Origin: Actinokineospora globicatena
GTDB taxonomy: Bacteria > Actinomycetota > Actinomycetes > Mycobacteriales > Pseudonocardiaceae
Length of the DNA: 64,000 nt
Assembly: GCF_024171945.1 (NCBI RefSeq)
Contig: NZ_JAMTCR010000003.1
Location: forward strand, 310,001 to 374,000
Direction of reading: 5' to 3'
The translations under genes and the position numbers were made by a program. The notes under the pieces are model-generated. The model had not been told where the DNA came from. It searched no databases and saw only the letters and a program-made list of their open reading frames with translations. Numbering within the stretch: the first letter of the stretch is position 1; every line of letters starts with the position of its first letter. Shown piece after piece: positions 16,716 to 25,184 of this stretch.

Positions 16716-18262
16716 TCGGTGATCTCCCAGTCGAGGGGTGGCAGGGTGACCCGGTCCGGGTCGACTTCGGCGAGGCGTCGCAAGCCCTGGAGCATGGCGA
16801 ACAGTCCTTCGTTGCTCCACGCTACATCAGCCAGTAGTTCGCCAATGATGTCCGGGTCTTGTGTGGAATAGCGGTGCAGCCTGGACGATTCCCAGTTGGC
16901 TTCGACCATTCCGCCGAATCGTGGCCAGAAGTCCTCGTCGTGGATGACTATCAGGCTGGCGAACTCGTGGTTCCCACTGACCAGGTTCAACCCGAACCCG
17001 GTGCACTCCATGCGGAGGCGGCCGGGCTCGGTGAGGAGCCAGCGGAACGGTTCGGACAGGCGACTCGGGTGCATGGGGTCGGCGCTGCGCTGGTCTCCCA
17101 AGGTGCTGTCGATGTCGGCGCGGCCGAACAGTTCTTCTTCCAGCTCGCGGCGCAGCGTGGCACCGACCTGGGCGTCCGCGCGGATGTCGGTGACGGGCTG
17201 GTGGAAACCCTTGGGGATGACGGCAAGGCGGCGGGCGGCGTTGACGACGTGGCCGGATCGTTCCTGAATCAACAGGAGGAAGTCGGCCGGTCCGCGGTAC
17301 GGGTCGGCGGGGCGGGCGATCGCGGTGAGGGCCAGGGCTCCGCCGGCGCACAGGCGGTCGGCGACATCGAGGACCGTGCCCAGGTCGGGGAGGTACCGGT
17401 CTCGTAGGGGCAGTGTGGTGCGGCCTGCGGTGATGGCGTCGATCAGCTCGGCTTCGAGGAGGTCGAGCGTCAGGGCGTACTCCACAAACGAGGCGATGCC
17501 GACTGTGCCCGCGATGCGTCCCGAACCCACATCAAGGCTGGTGAGACTGTAGAGGGGCGCGTTGACCAGGCGGGTTCCGAGCGTGAGCGTTTCGGCGAGC
17601 CGGTTGATGGCGGCGTCGTGGTCGAGGGTGACGGCGGCGCTGGGGGCGGTCGTGGCGCGGAGGCGGTCGTGGATGGCGTCCAGCGGGCACGCGATGTCGA
17701 GCCACTCGGGGCGCGTCACGATGCTGGTGGTGAGGAGCTGGTTGCCGAAGCGGGCGCGGTAGAGGGGCGTGGGGCCGTAGTAGGCGGTGAGCGCGTCGGC
17801 GATGTCGCGTTGGCTGACGCGGGCACGGTGGTGGCTGCGGTCTTGGAGCTGGTGGCCGTCGAGCTGCGCGGCGCGGGCAGCGACGCGGGTGCGCGCGGTG
17901 CCGGGGTTCCATCCCGCTTGGCTGTCGACCCAGTCGAGCGCGGCGACGATGTGCGGGTCGAGTCGGAGCCGGTCGTCGGTCGCGGGCCGGGTGAGTTCGG
18001 CGAAGCGGGCCTGGGCGTCCGGGGCGGCTTGAGCTAGGGCAGTATCGAGGAGTTGTTGCATCTCCGACTGCGGCTTGACCGTGGGTTTCTGGTGCCAGGC
18101 CGCGACTGTGCGCGCGGAGATGCCGAGGTGAGCGGCGAATGCCTCTTGGCTGAGCCGTAGGGCAGCCTGGAGCGCGGCGGCGGTGCGGCCAGTCCACGCG
18201 CTACGCATCGGATTCTCTGGCTTCTGCGGTGTTGTTGCGGTGGTTGTGCGGTGCTTGTGCAT
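16712..18262 (-). CDS. HTH regulator with Nudix-like C-terminal domain, copy 2
   Basis: 516 residues if it starts at 18262; an internal ATG at 18208 just before the HTH is equally plausible. The layout matches the gene at 14920: HTH (LRLSQEAFAAHLGISARTVAAW), middle domain, then AVIPKGFHQPV, GATLRRELEEELFGR and CTGFGLNLVSGNHEFASL. The last 400 residues are clearly paralogous and more than half identical. The pair lies convergent with a cupin gene between, translationally coupled to this copy. Likely a regulator or transfer-immunity factor of the element. Confidence 0.75.
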   Translation of the reverse strand: MHKHRTTTATTPQKPENPMRSAWTGRTAAALQAALRLSQEAFAAHLGISARTVAAWHQKPTVKPQSEMQQLLDTALAQAAPDAQARFAELTRPATDDRLRLDPHIVAALDWVDSQAGWNPGTARTRVAARAAQLDGHQLQDRSHHRARVSQRDIADALTAYYGPTPLYRARFGNQLLTTSIVTRPEWLDIACPLDAIHDRLRATTAPSAAVTLDHDAAINRLAETLTLGTRLVNAPLYSLTSLDVGSGRIAGTVGIASFVEYALTLDLLEAELIDAITAGRTTLPLRDRYLPDLGTVLDVADRLCAGGALALTAIARPADPYRGPADFLLLIQERSGHVVNAARRLAVIPKGFHQPVTDIRADAQVGATLRRELEEELFGRADIDSTLGDQRSADPMHPSRLSEPFRWLLTEPGRLRMECTGFGLNLVSGNHEFASLIVIHDEDFWPRFGGMVEANWESSRLHRYSTQDPDIIGELLADVAWSNEGLFAMLQGLRRLAEVDPDRVTLPPLDWEITE

Positions 18263-18315
18263 GGGACCGAGCGTCGTTTCGGCCTTGAATCGGTGGTGTG
18301 GAAATCACCCCGAAC

Positions 18316-18672
18316 TCACTGCCTGCCGGTATTGCGCAGCACCGCGCGCAAGTCGTTCTGAATGCTGTCGAGAACGCCGGCGATCTCGGTGACACGGCGT
18401 TCGAGGGTATCGAGCCGGGTGACGACAGGATCGGGCGCCGGTGGTGTCTGTCCGTTGAGGACAGCGTCCAGGTGCTGCGGGTGCAGGCCGAGTGCCACCG
18501 ACAGCGCTTCGAGGGTCCTCGCGCTGCGGCGGCGTTCGACGATGTGGAGTTGCAGTTCGCGGACGATGGCCTGGGAGACCTGCGAGCGTTCGGCGAGTTC
18601 GCGTTGGCGCAGGCCGAGTGCGTCCGCGCGCTCGTTGATGACCCTCGCGACTGCCGCCCAGTCTTCCGCCAC
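18316..18672 (-). CDS. XRE-family HTH regulator
   Basis: 118 residues from a GTG at 18672 preceded by ggagga. The N-terminal HTH (LGLRQRELAERSQVSQAIVREL) is followed by the same VERRRSARTLEALSVAL signature as the proteins at 12660 and 30746, then a coiled-coil-like C-terminus (TRLDTLERRVTEIAGVLDSI). It is divergent from the excisionase-transfer operon at 18817, so it is the natural candidate repressor of that operon, acting through the 144-base gap. Confidence 0.75.
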   Translation of the reverse strand: MAEDWAAVARVINERADALGLRQRELAERSQVSQAIVRELQLHIVERRRSARTLEALSVALGLHPQHLDAVLNGQTPPAPDPVVTRLDTLERRVTEIAGVLDSIQNDLRAVLRNTGRQ

Positions 18673-18769
18673 GCATTCCTCCGTGCTCCGCCTCCTGCCC
18701 GACATTAGTGCCTTGACCTCTTAACGCGCCGCTCATCGGACGCGGCGGACGATCATGCCTATCGGGCAG

Positions 18770-18802
18770 ATGATTTCTTACTTACGGGTGGACTTAAATC
18801 AT
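18770..18802. promoter_or_regulatory. Inverted repeat in front of the transfer operon
   Basis: atgattt (18770-18776) and aaatcat (18796-18802) form a perfect 7-bp inverted repeat with a 19-base spacer in an unusually AT-rich patch. It lies 14 bases before the first gene of the xis-to-recombinase operon. A likely operator for the divergent HTH gene. Confidence 0.45.
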
Positions 18803-18816
18803 TCCTGGAGCCTGTG

Positions 18817-18993
18817 ATGCTGTTCTACTCGATTCGAGAAACGGCCTGGATTCTCGGTGCGCCGCTGTGGCGGGTGCGGCGCGCGGTCCGGCTGGGGACA
18901 TTGCCAGCGGTGCACCGGCGCGGGCGGCTGGTGGTGCCGTCACACGAGGTCGCGCGCTGGTTCGACGCGGCGGGGGTGCGCCGTGAGCGATGA
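18817..18993 (+). CDS. Excisionase-like HTH protein
   Basis: 58 residues, ATG at 18817 with ctggag six bases upstream. YSIRETAWILGAPLWRVRRAV then LPAVHRRGRLVVPSHEV is the winged-HTH layout of small excisionases (MerR/Xis fold): helix-turn-helix, then a beta hairpin with basic residues and ARWF at the end. First gene of the coupled operon that ends in the recombinase, so it may set excision versus integration or autoregulate. The next gene starts inside it (GTG at 18983). Confidence 0.7.
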   Translation: MLFYSIRETAWILGAPLWRVRRAVRLGTLPAVHRRGRLVVPSHEVARWFDAAGVRRER

Positions 18994-19306
18994 GCGGTGG
19001 TTGGTCGCGATCGCGTGGCGGCTGGACCGGTTGCGATGGGTTCCGACGTCGGTGCTGGACGCGGTCGTGCGCCGGGACGGCGCGTGCGACACGGAGGAAC
19101 CGAACTGGTCGGGGACGGACCGGGAGATCGCGGCGCGGATGTGCGCGGGCTGCCCGGTCCGGGACGAGTGCCTGGAGTTGGAGTTGCGCACGGCCGGTGA
19201 AGCGACGGTGGGGGTGTTCGGCGGGCTCGGGGATGAGGACCGGCGGGCGCTGTATCCGCACTGGTTGCGGCGCGGGGAGCGGGTCGAGAGGGGGCCATTG
19301 ACATGA
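18983..19306 (+). CDS. WhiB-like iron-sulfur protein
   Basis: 107 residues. Four cysteines (35, 54, 57, 63) in the WhiB spacing C-X18-C-X2-C-X5-C, followed by the turn GVFGGLGDEDRRAL, the family's G[IV]WGG-type motif. WhiB-like proteins hold a redox- or NO-sensitive [4Fe-4S] cluster and act as transcription partners of the sigma factor. Here it lies in the element's transfer operon, overlapping its neighbours by 11 and 4 bases, so it may tie mobility to redox state or development; that is inference. Confidence 0.8.
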   Translation: MSDERWLVAIAWRLDRLRWVPTSVLDAVVRRDGACDTEEPNWSGTDREIAARMCAGCPVRDECLELELRTAGEATVGVFGGLGDEDRRALYPHWLRRGERVERGPLT

Positions 19307-19620
19307 TCGAGTTCACGACTCTGCACGTGGTCGCGGCTGCTGGCGGCCTGCTCGTGTTGCTCGGGGTGTGGCGGGCTGGTGCCCGGCGCGCTCGGGCGGC
19401 GGCTGAGGCGACCCGGAGCGGGGCGCGGTTGGTGTCGCTGGTCGGACGGGTGTTATTCAACGCCGGGTTGATCGTGGCCGTTCAGTGGGTGGTGATCACG
19501 CACCCGGGGAATCCGTGGCTGCTGCTGGCGGTCCTGGGACTGCCTGCGTTGTTCGCCGCGTATGCGCTGACCAGGGCGTTGACGGTGACGACGGTGGACA
19601 CGTCGAGGCGGCGCCGATGA
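19303..19620 (+). CDS. Small membrane protein of the transfer operon
   Basis: 105 residues. ATG at 19303 overlaps the WhiB stop (ATGA). Two to three membrane helices (about 8-22, 46-64, 71-90) with basic ends. No family is recognised. Small membrane proteins encoded next to the FtsK-type translocase are usual in AICEs (Spd-like spread proteins), and that is the best guess. It overlaps the next start by four bases. Confidence 0.65.
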   Translation: MIEFTTLHVVAAAGGLLVLLGVWRAGARRARAAAEATRSGARLVSLVGRVLFNAGLIVAVQWVVITHPGNPWLLLAVLGLPALFAAYALTRALTVTTVDTSRRRR

Positions 19621-21686
19621 ACGGGGACCTGGAGCGGATCGCCCTGGACGGCGAACTGGTGGACGAAACGCCGGTCCGGCGGGTTTCCTGGTGGCGACGG
19701 TCGACATGGGTGCCGGTGTGGCTCAAGAGTCGGCGGGACTTCCTGGCCGTGGCGCTGGTGGCGCCGTGGCGGTTCGTGGGTGCCGTGGTGCGTGGGCTGG
19801 TCGCAGTGGGCCGGTGGTGGCGTCGGTGGGTGACGGTGCGGGATTACCGGGAGGCTGCTGAGTCGTCGGAGAAGTTGGCGGACAAGTTCGAGCCGATCCG
19901 CGCGTTGACGTTATTCCGGTGGAAGGTCACCGCGGCCGTGGTCGTCGCCAGCGTGGTCCTGGTGGCGGTGCTGGACCTGGTCTATGGGGTGCTGTGGGAG
20001 ATCATCGCCGCGGTGGCCGTGGGGCTGGCGGTGCTGGGGCGGCGCCGTGAGGGAAGTCCGGGGCGGCGGGCGGTGCTGGCGGGACCACGGGCGTTGACAT
20101 GGACGATGGACCCGCAGGTGCTCATCGACGCGTTCCGGGACGCGAAGCTCATCGGCAAGGACGAGACGCTACGGCTGGTCGAGCGTGCCCGGCGCGACGG
20201 GGCCGGGTGGGCGGTGACGGTCGACCTGCCCGCGACGCGCAAGGCCGCGGACGTGATCCGGAACCGGGACGCGTTGGCATCGGCGCTGGCGGTCGATGAG
20301 GTCCAGTTAAGCGTGGAACGGGTCCGGGGCAACGGCGGACACGCGGGCCGGGTGGCGATGTGGGTTGCCGATGCGGACCCGTACGCGACTCCGCCGGTAC
20401 GGACTCCGTTGGTGGAGGTCGAACGGTGGGACGCGTGGCGGCCGGTCCCGTTTGGACGGGACGCGCGGGATCGGCGGGTGGACTTGCCTCTTGTGTGGAC
20501 GTCGCTTCTGGTGGGCGCTATCCCGCGCCAGGGCAAGACGTTCGCGGCTCGACTCGCCGCGGCGGGGTTGATCCTGGACCCGCACACCCGGCTGTATGTG
20601 GCGGACTTCAAGGCCGGTAAGGACTGGGACGCCGCTGGCCAGGTCGCGCACCGGTTCATGTCCGGCGATGAGGCCGAGCACGTCGTGACGTTGGTCGGGT
20701 GGCTGATCGAGTTGGTCAGCGAGGTACAGGCCAGGTATCGGCGGATGCGGATGTTGGACGACGTGACGTGCCCTGAGTCGAAGGTGACTCCGGCGATGTC
20801 GCGGGACCTCGGGCTGGGGATGCCGATCACGGCGTTGTTCGTCGATGAGGTCCAGGTGCCTCTGGAGGATCGGACGCAGATCAAGGTGCAGGACCGGCGG
20901 GTCACGGCGGGTGAGTACATCGGGGAGTTGTTGACCTGGTTGGCGAAGAAGGGGCCAGCGGCGGGGCTCGTGCTGGTGCTGGCCACGCAGCGGCCGGACT
21001 CCAAGACCATTCCGTCCGGGCTGCGGGCGGTGTTGGGCTCGCGGTTCGCGCTGCGGGTGATGGACTGGCGGGACTCGAACATCGTGCTCGGCGAACAGAT
21101 GAACACCCGCGGCTATGACAGCAGCCGCCTACTCGCCGCGCACAAGGGCGTGGGCATCCTGCGGCCGGACGGGGAGACCCAAGCTGGGGCGGACGTGCTG
21201 GCGGTGACGGTGCGGACGTTCTACATGCCGAATGAGGATTGGCGGACCATCTGCGCTCGCGGTCGGGAGTTGCGGGAGGTCGAGGGGACGTTGACCGGTC
21301 AGGCCGCTGGACAGGACACGGCGTTGGTGCTCGATCACGCGGCGGCGGCGAAGGCGATCGGGGCCGGTACCGGTGGGCCGGTGTGGCAGCCGGATGGGTT
21401 GCCGGAGCCGTTGGCGGCGGTGGTGGCTTACCTGGGTGATGACCTGGAGGCGCGTGAGTTCGTGCCGACCGCGGAGTTGGTGGAGGCGCTGGAGGTCGAG
21501 CCGACCGCGTTCGCCCGACAGATGCTTGGGCTGGGGTGTAAGCCGCTGCGCAACCGGACGCCGATGGAGGGCGGCGAGGTCAGGCGGGTCCGGGGCTACT
21601 TCACCAGCGACATCCGGGCGGCGGTCGAACAGGCAGGTAGTGGTGATTTCAGCTCTCCTGTCGACGCCGAACCGAGCGAGTCATGA
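19617..21686 (+). CDS. FtsK/SpoIIIE-type conjugal DNA translocase, element 1
   Basis: 689 residues. ATG at 19617, coupled to the previous gene. An N-terminal membrane region (about 104-145) precedes a P-loop ATPase: Walker A GAIPRQGKT at 300-308, Walker B ITALFVDEVQ near 420, then an arginine-rich RFALRVMDWRDSN segment. This is the layout of TraB/TraSA proteins, which move double-stranded DNA between mycelia as hexameric pumps. The C-terminal part (EFVPTAELVEALEVEPTAFARQML) looks like a winged helix, which in this family recognises the clt sequence. Confidence 0.85.
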   Translation: MNGDLERIALDGELVDETPVRRVSWWRRSTWVPVWLKSRRDFLAVALVAPWRFVGAVVRGLVAVGRWWRRWVTVRDYREAAESSEKLADKFEPIRALTLFRWKVTAAVVVASVVLVAVLDLVYGVLWEIIAAVAVGLAVLGRRREGSPGRRAVLAGPRALTWTMDPQVLIDAFRDAKLIGKDETLRLVERARRDGAGWAVTVDLPATRKAADVIRNRDALASALAVDEVQLSVERVRGNGGHAGRVAMWVADADPYATPPVRTPLVEVERWDAWRPVPFGRDARDRRVDLPLVWTSLLVGAIPRQGKTFAARLAAAGLILDPHTRLYVADFKAGKDWDAAGQVAHRFMSGDEAEHVVTLVGWLIELVSEVQARYRRMRMLDDVTCPESKVTPAMSRDLGLGMPITALFVDEVQVPLEDRTQIKVQDRRVTAGEYIGELLTWLAKKGPAAGLVLVLATQRPDSKTIPSGLRAVLGSRFALRVMDWRDSNIVLGEQMNTRGYDSSRLLAAHKGVGILRPDGETQAGADVLAVTVRTFYMPNEDWRTICARGRELREVEGTLTGQAAGQDTALVLDHAAAAKAIGAGTGGPVWQPDGLPEPLAAVVAYLGDDLEAREFVPTAELVEALEVEPTAFARQMLGLGCKPLRNRTPMEGGEVRRVRGYFTSDIRAAVEQAGSGDFSSPVDAEPSES

Positions 21687-21826
21687 GCAGGGCCGAGGAG
21701 ATCACCGTGCGACTCCCCGCCGAAATACTCACGCTCAACCAGCGCGCGAGTCGGACACTTCTTGCCATACTGGTCGAGCTGACCACTGTCGAACTGCTGG
21801 ACGAAGAGGTTGACCGTGACTCGTGA
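21683..21826 (+). CDS. 47-residue protein between translocase and recombinase
   Basis: ATG at 21683 overlaps the translocase stop (ATGA), and its own stop lies inside the recombinase start region. Sequence: MSRAEEITVRLPAEILTLNQ, then an acidic helical tail. The start resembles a ribbon-helix-helix strand (EITVRLPAEI), so a small DNA-binding protein or directionality factor is possible. No firm family. Its position argues that it is real. Confidence 0.55.
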   Translation: MSRAEEITVRLPAEILTLNQRASRTLLAILVELTTVELLDEEVDRDS

Positions 21827-23609
21827 AATCAGCTTGAACCCATGGGCGACGCTCGATGATCTCATGGGGATCGAGATCGCGGCGCACGTCGTGGACGAGC
21901 GCGTCGGGGCGTTGGCCTTCTACGGGCGGTGCTCGACCGAGGACAACCAGGACCCGGAGACGTCGTTGGGGTGGCAGCAGGGTAACGCGGCGAAGTTCGT
22001 GGGGCCGCTGGGTGGGCGGATCGTGGCCGAGTTCTTCGACATCGGGCAGTCGCGGTCGGTGCCGTGGGAGCGGCGGGAGGCTGGGGCGCGGTTGCTGGCG
22101 GCGCTCAAGGACCCGGGGCGGACGTGGACGGGTGTGGTGGTCGGTGAAGGCACTCGGTGTTGGTTCGGGAATCAGTTCTCCCTGATCGCACCCCGGTTCG
22201 CCGCGTATGGGGTTGACCTGTGGGTTCCGGAACTAGGCGGGAAGTTCGACCCGCGCAATCCCTCGCACAAGATGTTGATGAGCGTGCTTGGGGGTATGAG
22301 CGAGTCCGAGCGGCAGCATGTCCAGGCCAGGGTGCGGGCGGCGATGGACGCTCAGGTGGTCAACGAGGGGCGTCACCAGGGCGGGCGGACTCCGTATGGC
22401 TATCTGGTGGTCGACGCTGGGCCGCACCCGAACCCGCGCAAGGCCGCGGAGGGGTTCCGGCTGCGGGTGCTGACGGTGGATGAGCCACGCGCCGAGGTGG
22501 TACGCAGGATTTTCGCGGAGTACTTGGATGGCAACGGCGATCGGGCTATCGCGACCTTGTTGAATCGGGAAGGTGTGGTGTGTCCCTCGGCGAATAGGCC
22601 GGAGCAGAATCGGCACAGGCTCGCGGATGGTTGGCAGGGCAGTACTGTGCGCGCGATTCTGGACAATCCGCGCTACACCGGATACGCGGTGTTCGGTCGG
22701 TGGGCCAAACACGAGATGCTGATGGACCCCGATGATGTTGCCGCGGGGCACGTGACCCGGTTCCGTCGCGCCAGCCCGGACCGGATCGTGCGGTCGCGGG
22801 AGCAGGCGCATCCGGAGATCGTGTCGGTGGAGACGTTCACCGAAGTCCAGTTGAGGCGTCGGGCGAAGTCGGCCGGTGGGTTGGACACCGCCCGCAAGTC
22901 CGAACGCGGCCCGAGCGCCACGGCGCGTACCTACCTGTTGCGGGGCATCGTGCGGTGCGGGGTGTGCCACCGGAAGATGCAGGGCGCCACGATCCGCAAT
23001 GGCGCCTACTACCGGTGCACCGCCCGCACGATGGCGCCGGGTTCGGCGGCGTTGGCCGGACATCCGAAGACGGTCAACCTGCGTGAGGACGCGGTGGTGG
23101 AAGCGGTCAACGACTGGATCAGCGGTCTGTTCCACCCGGACAACGTCGACCACACCGTGACAACCCTGCTGGACGCTCAACCGGACATGACGAGCGGGTC
23201 GAGCCGTGAAGACGCCAAGGCTCGGAAGGCGGACGCGGAGGGTCGCCTACGGCGGTTCCAGGCCGCAATCGCGGCGGGAGTGGACCCGACGGCGATGGTC
23301 GAGGCGATCAACCAGGCGCAAGCGGAAAGGGCGGCGGCGCAGGCCGAGATCGACAACGCCCCGGCCAGCGCCGCGCTGGACCCTGCGGAGATCTACGCGA
23401 TGATCGACTCACTCGGCGACATCGGCGCCACCCTCAAGGACGCCAAGCCGGAGGGGCTCAACCGGCTGTACCGGGAACTGGACCTGAGCATGGTCTACAA
23501 ACCAGAAGAGCAGGCCATCGATGTGACGGCCTGCCCCCGTGTAGCTAGTGCGTGTGTCCGAGGAGCGAGGGACGCACTACTCACCCGTAAGCAGGTGTCT
23601 GCCAACTAG
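21816..23609 (+). CDS. Large serine recombinase, element 1 integrase
   Basis: 597 residues. GTG at 21816 with gaagagg upstream. N-terminal resolvase domain with the nucleophile Ser at about residue 40 (FYGRCSTEDNQ), the conserved MSVLGGMSESERQHVQARV helix, then a recombinase domain (about 190-330), a zinc ribbon (RCGVCHRKM..., YYRCTAR) and a coiled coil. It should catalyse integration and excision at the tRNA-Leu site. The reading frame runs through attachment core B (23548-23561), so its last 14 residues (from ARDALL) are encoded by element 2. Paralogous to 37323. Confidence 0.9.
   Translation: MTREISLNPWATLDDLMGIEIAAHVVDERVGALAFYGRCSTEDNQDPETSLGWQQGNAAKFVGPLGGRIVAEFFDIGQSRSVPWERREAGARLLAALKDPGRTWTGVVVGEGTRCWFGNQFSLIAPRFAAYGVDLWVPELGGKFDPRNPSHKMLMSVLGGMSESERQHVQARVRAAMDAQVVNEGRHQGGRTPYGYLVVDAGPHPNPRKAAEGFRLRVLTVDEPRAEVVRRIFAEYLDGNGDRAIATLLNREGVVCPSANRPEQNRHRLADGWQGSTVRAILDNPRYTGYAVFGRWAKHEMLMDPDDVAAGHVTRFRRASPDRIVRSREQAHPEIVSVETFTEVQLRRRAKSAGGLDTARKSERGPSATARTYLLRGIVRCGVCHRKMQGATIRNGAYYRCTARTMAPGSAALAGHPKTVNLREDAVVEAVNDWISGLFHPDNVDHTVTTLLDAQPDMTSGSSREDAKARKADAEGRLRRFQAAIAAGVDPTAMVEAINQAQAERAAAQAEIDNAPASAALDPAEIYAMIDSLGDIGATLKDAKPEGLNRLYRELDLSMVYKPEEQAIDVTACPRVASACVRGARDALLTRKQVSAN
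23548..23586 (+). other. Attachment-site core and arm, copy B
   Basis: Core gtgcgtgtccgagg at 23548-23561. After it comes acgcactactcacccgt (23570-23586), which is the inverted complement, with few mismatches, of the arm acgggtgaatagtgtgcgt found before core C at 39023. Joining the two ends of element 2 therefore rebuilds a palindromic attP, as expected for a serine integrase. This is the junction of elements 1 and 2. Confidence 0.75.
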
Positions 23610-23737
23610 CCAAGACTAGGGGTCTGCCTGGTCGCTGCCAGTTGGGTAGCTACGCTTTCGACACCGAGTTGCTCAATAACTATAGGCTCTGTGAGGCCCC
23701 TGGATCGCAACAGACGAGGGTGTGGCAGGCTGCCAGT

Positions 23738-24610
23738 ATGCGCGTGTACGTCGCGGCCCCGGTCCATCTTGATCTAACGCCTCTACTAGCAGTGTTGAAG
23801 GAGGAAAATGTCGAGCTATATGCTAGAGATGAGTTCCTAGATTATCCTTGGCAGGGGCGTCGCACAGTCGACGCAGTCGTTGCCATCCTGGATAATAGTT
23901 CATCGACCGAAAGGGAGAACATACTTGTAGAGTGCGGGATAACCATCGGCTGCGGCATTCCCTTGTTGGCCTTCGTTGAGGATCGCAGCCCGGACGTACT
24001 TTTTGGTCGAGCCCAAGTCATTCGCTTGAATGGCACAGTCCTCAGAATTGACGCGCTTCGGTTCCATATTGGACTTTTCCTAAAGCGCGTACAGTTGGAG
24101 CCGTCAGGCTTGGACAGTATGCGGAGAGCAAATCTGCGCGATCTCGACTTGATGGAATTCAGGCGTCGCCTCGAACGCCTACATGAGCTCGATTCAGGCG
24201 AGTCTAGGATTCAGTATCAAGCTTACGAGATCTGGGTTAGAGATTTGCTTGAAACCGCAGGGGCGGATATTTCAACCCCCACGGACAAGGAGGAACGGGG
24301 ATTTGACCTTGCCGCCGCGGTGCCGTCGATGCCTTCATACTTTGGACCGCTCATCGTCGAGGTGAAGGTCGTTACCAGCAGCCGGAGCTTGTTTGATGCT
24401 GCACTCCGTCTTGGAGACCGAGTAGCCAAAGAGAACATAAGCCTGGGGCTCCTACTCTTTGACGACGCGAAGGTTCAGGTCCCGCTAAAGATTGAGGCGG
24501 TGCCGAGAGTAGTCTATCTTGGATTTAGGCAATTGCTAGATGCGCTCAGGAACAATTCGCTTGCCAGGGTTGTTATGGATACCCGCAACGAGGCGGTGCA
24601 TAGGCCATGA
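23738..24610 (+). CDS. TIR/deoxyribosyltransferase-like domain fused to a PD-(D/E)XK nuclease
   Basis: 290 residues from the ATG at 23738; upstream in-frame starts exist but add no protein character. Residues 1-100 form a Rossmann-like domain: RVYVAAP strand, then AVVAILDNSSSTERENILVE (Glu 65) and CGITIGCGIPLLAFVED. This is the pattern of nucleoside deoxyribosyltransferase and TIR-like folds that attack nucleotides or NAD. Residues 155-245 carry a restriction-endonuclease-like core: YEIWVRDLLE, GFDLAAA (Asp 190), LIVEVKV (Glu 208, Lys 210). The fusion suggests an effector or restriction protein. Lower GC than its surroundings. The next gene overlaps by ATGA. Confidence 0.65.
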   Translation: MRVYVAAPVHLDLTPLLAVLKEENVELYARDEFLDYPWQGRRTVDAVVAILDNSSSTERENILVECGITIGCGIPLLAFVEDRSPDVLFGRAQVIRLNGTVLRIDALRFHIGLFLKRVQLEPSGLDSMRRANLRDLDLMEFRRRLERLHELDSGESRIQYQAYEIWVRDLLETAGADISTPTDKEERGFDLAAAVPSMPSYFGPLIVEVKVVTSSRSLFDAALRLGDRVAKENISLGLLLFDDAKVQVPLKIEAVPRVVYLGFRQLLDALRNNSLARVVMDTRNEAVHRP

Positions 24611-25134
24611 CGGACTTGGACAAAGCGCGAATCGTTGAACTGCTAGATCAGGCTTCGAATGGACTGACGGCCGACTATCGCGGCAAGAAGTACGAAGAAC
24701 TACTGAAGTTCATCTTCGAAAGCGTGCCTGGGGTATTTTCGGCGACGAATACCAGGAATTACTTTGGTGCCGAGCAAGTCGATATCGCGATCGGTCATAG
24801 CGGCGCATTTCGCGGTGTACCCAGCGAGTTTCTGGTCGAATGCAAGAATTATTCCAGTCCCCTAGACAGCAAGGCTGTCGGCTACTTTCTGTTTATTTGC
24901 CTCAGCCGAAATTCCAGCCTTGCAGTCATAGCTGCGGCGAGTGGCCTTTCTGGCGATCCTGAAGACATGACTTATGCGCATTCGCTGGCGCTCGCTGCAT
25001 CCGCTATGGGCTGCCGCCTGATCATCATTACCACGAAGGATATCCTTGGTTTTCAATCTACTAGCGATATCGTCGATCTTGTGAGCAGGAGATGGCTGTC
25101 GGCATTCGCTAACGGTGGTATCGGATCTGCGTGA
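24607..25134 (+). CDS. Mrr-like PD-(D/E)XK endonuclease
   Basis: 175 residues. ATG at 24607 overlaps the upstream stop, so the pair is co-translated. YRGKKYEELLKFIFE, then GAEQVDIAIG (Asp 59), then SEFLVECKNYSSPLDSKAVG (Glu 78, Lys 80) reproduce the catalytic triad and flanking pattern of Mrr-type restriction endonucleases. It lacks a separate target-recognition domain, so the partner may supply it. It converges on the YobI-type NTPase gene, 50 bases away. Likely a DNA-cleaving component of a defence module; inferred from family and position in a mobile element. Confidence 0.75.
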   Translation: MTDLDKARIVELLDQASNGLTADYRGKKYEELLKFIFESVPGVFSATNTRNYFGAEQVDIAIGHSGAFRGVPSEFLVECKNYSSPLDSKAVGYFLFICLSRNSSLAVIAAASGLSGDPEDMTYAHSLALAASAMGCRLIIITTKDILGFQSTSDIVDLVSRRWLSAFANGGIGSA

Positions 25135-25184
25135 CCGAACGAGTCCTATATAGTCGACGTTATATTTTGTCAACATCCTGACGA

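Larger units (their letters stand above)
9993..23561. mobile_element. Integrative element 1
   Basis: Bounded by attachment cores A and B. Contents in order: two low-GC cargo genes, a leftward five-gene operon, two HTH-Nudix regulators, a cupin, an HTH repressor-like gene, then a coupled xis-like, WhiB-like, membrane, FtsK-type, small-protein and serine recombinase operon. An FtsK-type translocase with a recombinase and Nudix/HTH regulators is the signature of actinomycete integrative and conjugative elements (AICEs). I see no replication initiator, so autonomous rolling-circle replication is not supported. Confidence 0.75.

Noticed and set aside
16365-16820. A longer 151-residue version of the cupin gene
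   Set aside because: The extra N-terminal residues overlap the HTH-Nudix gene and are Pro/Arg-rich shadow sequence. The GTG at 16715 coupled by GTGA is the better start.
23642-23737. An N-terminal extension of 32 residues on the TIR-like nuclease gene
   Set aside because: The extension lies in attachment-proximal sequence without protein character. The first beta strand of the fold (RVYVAAP) begins right at the ATG at 23738.
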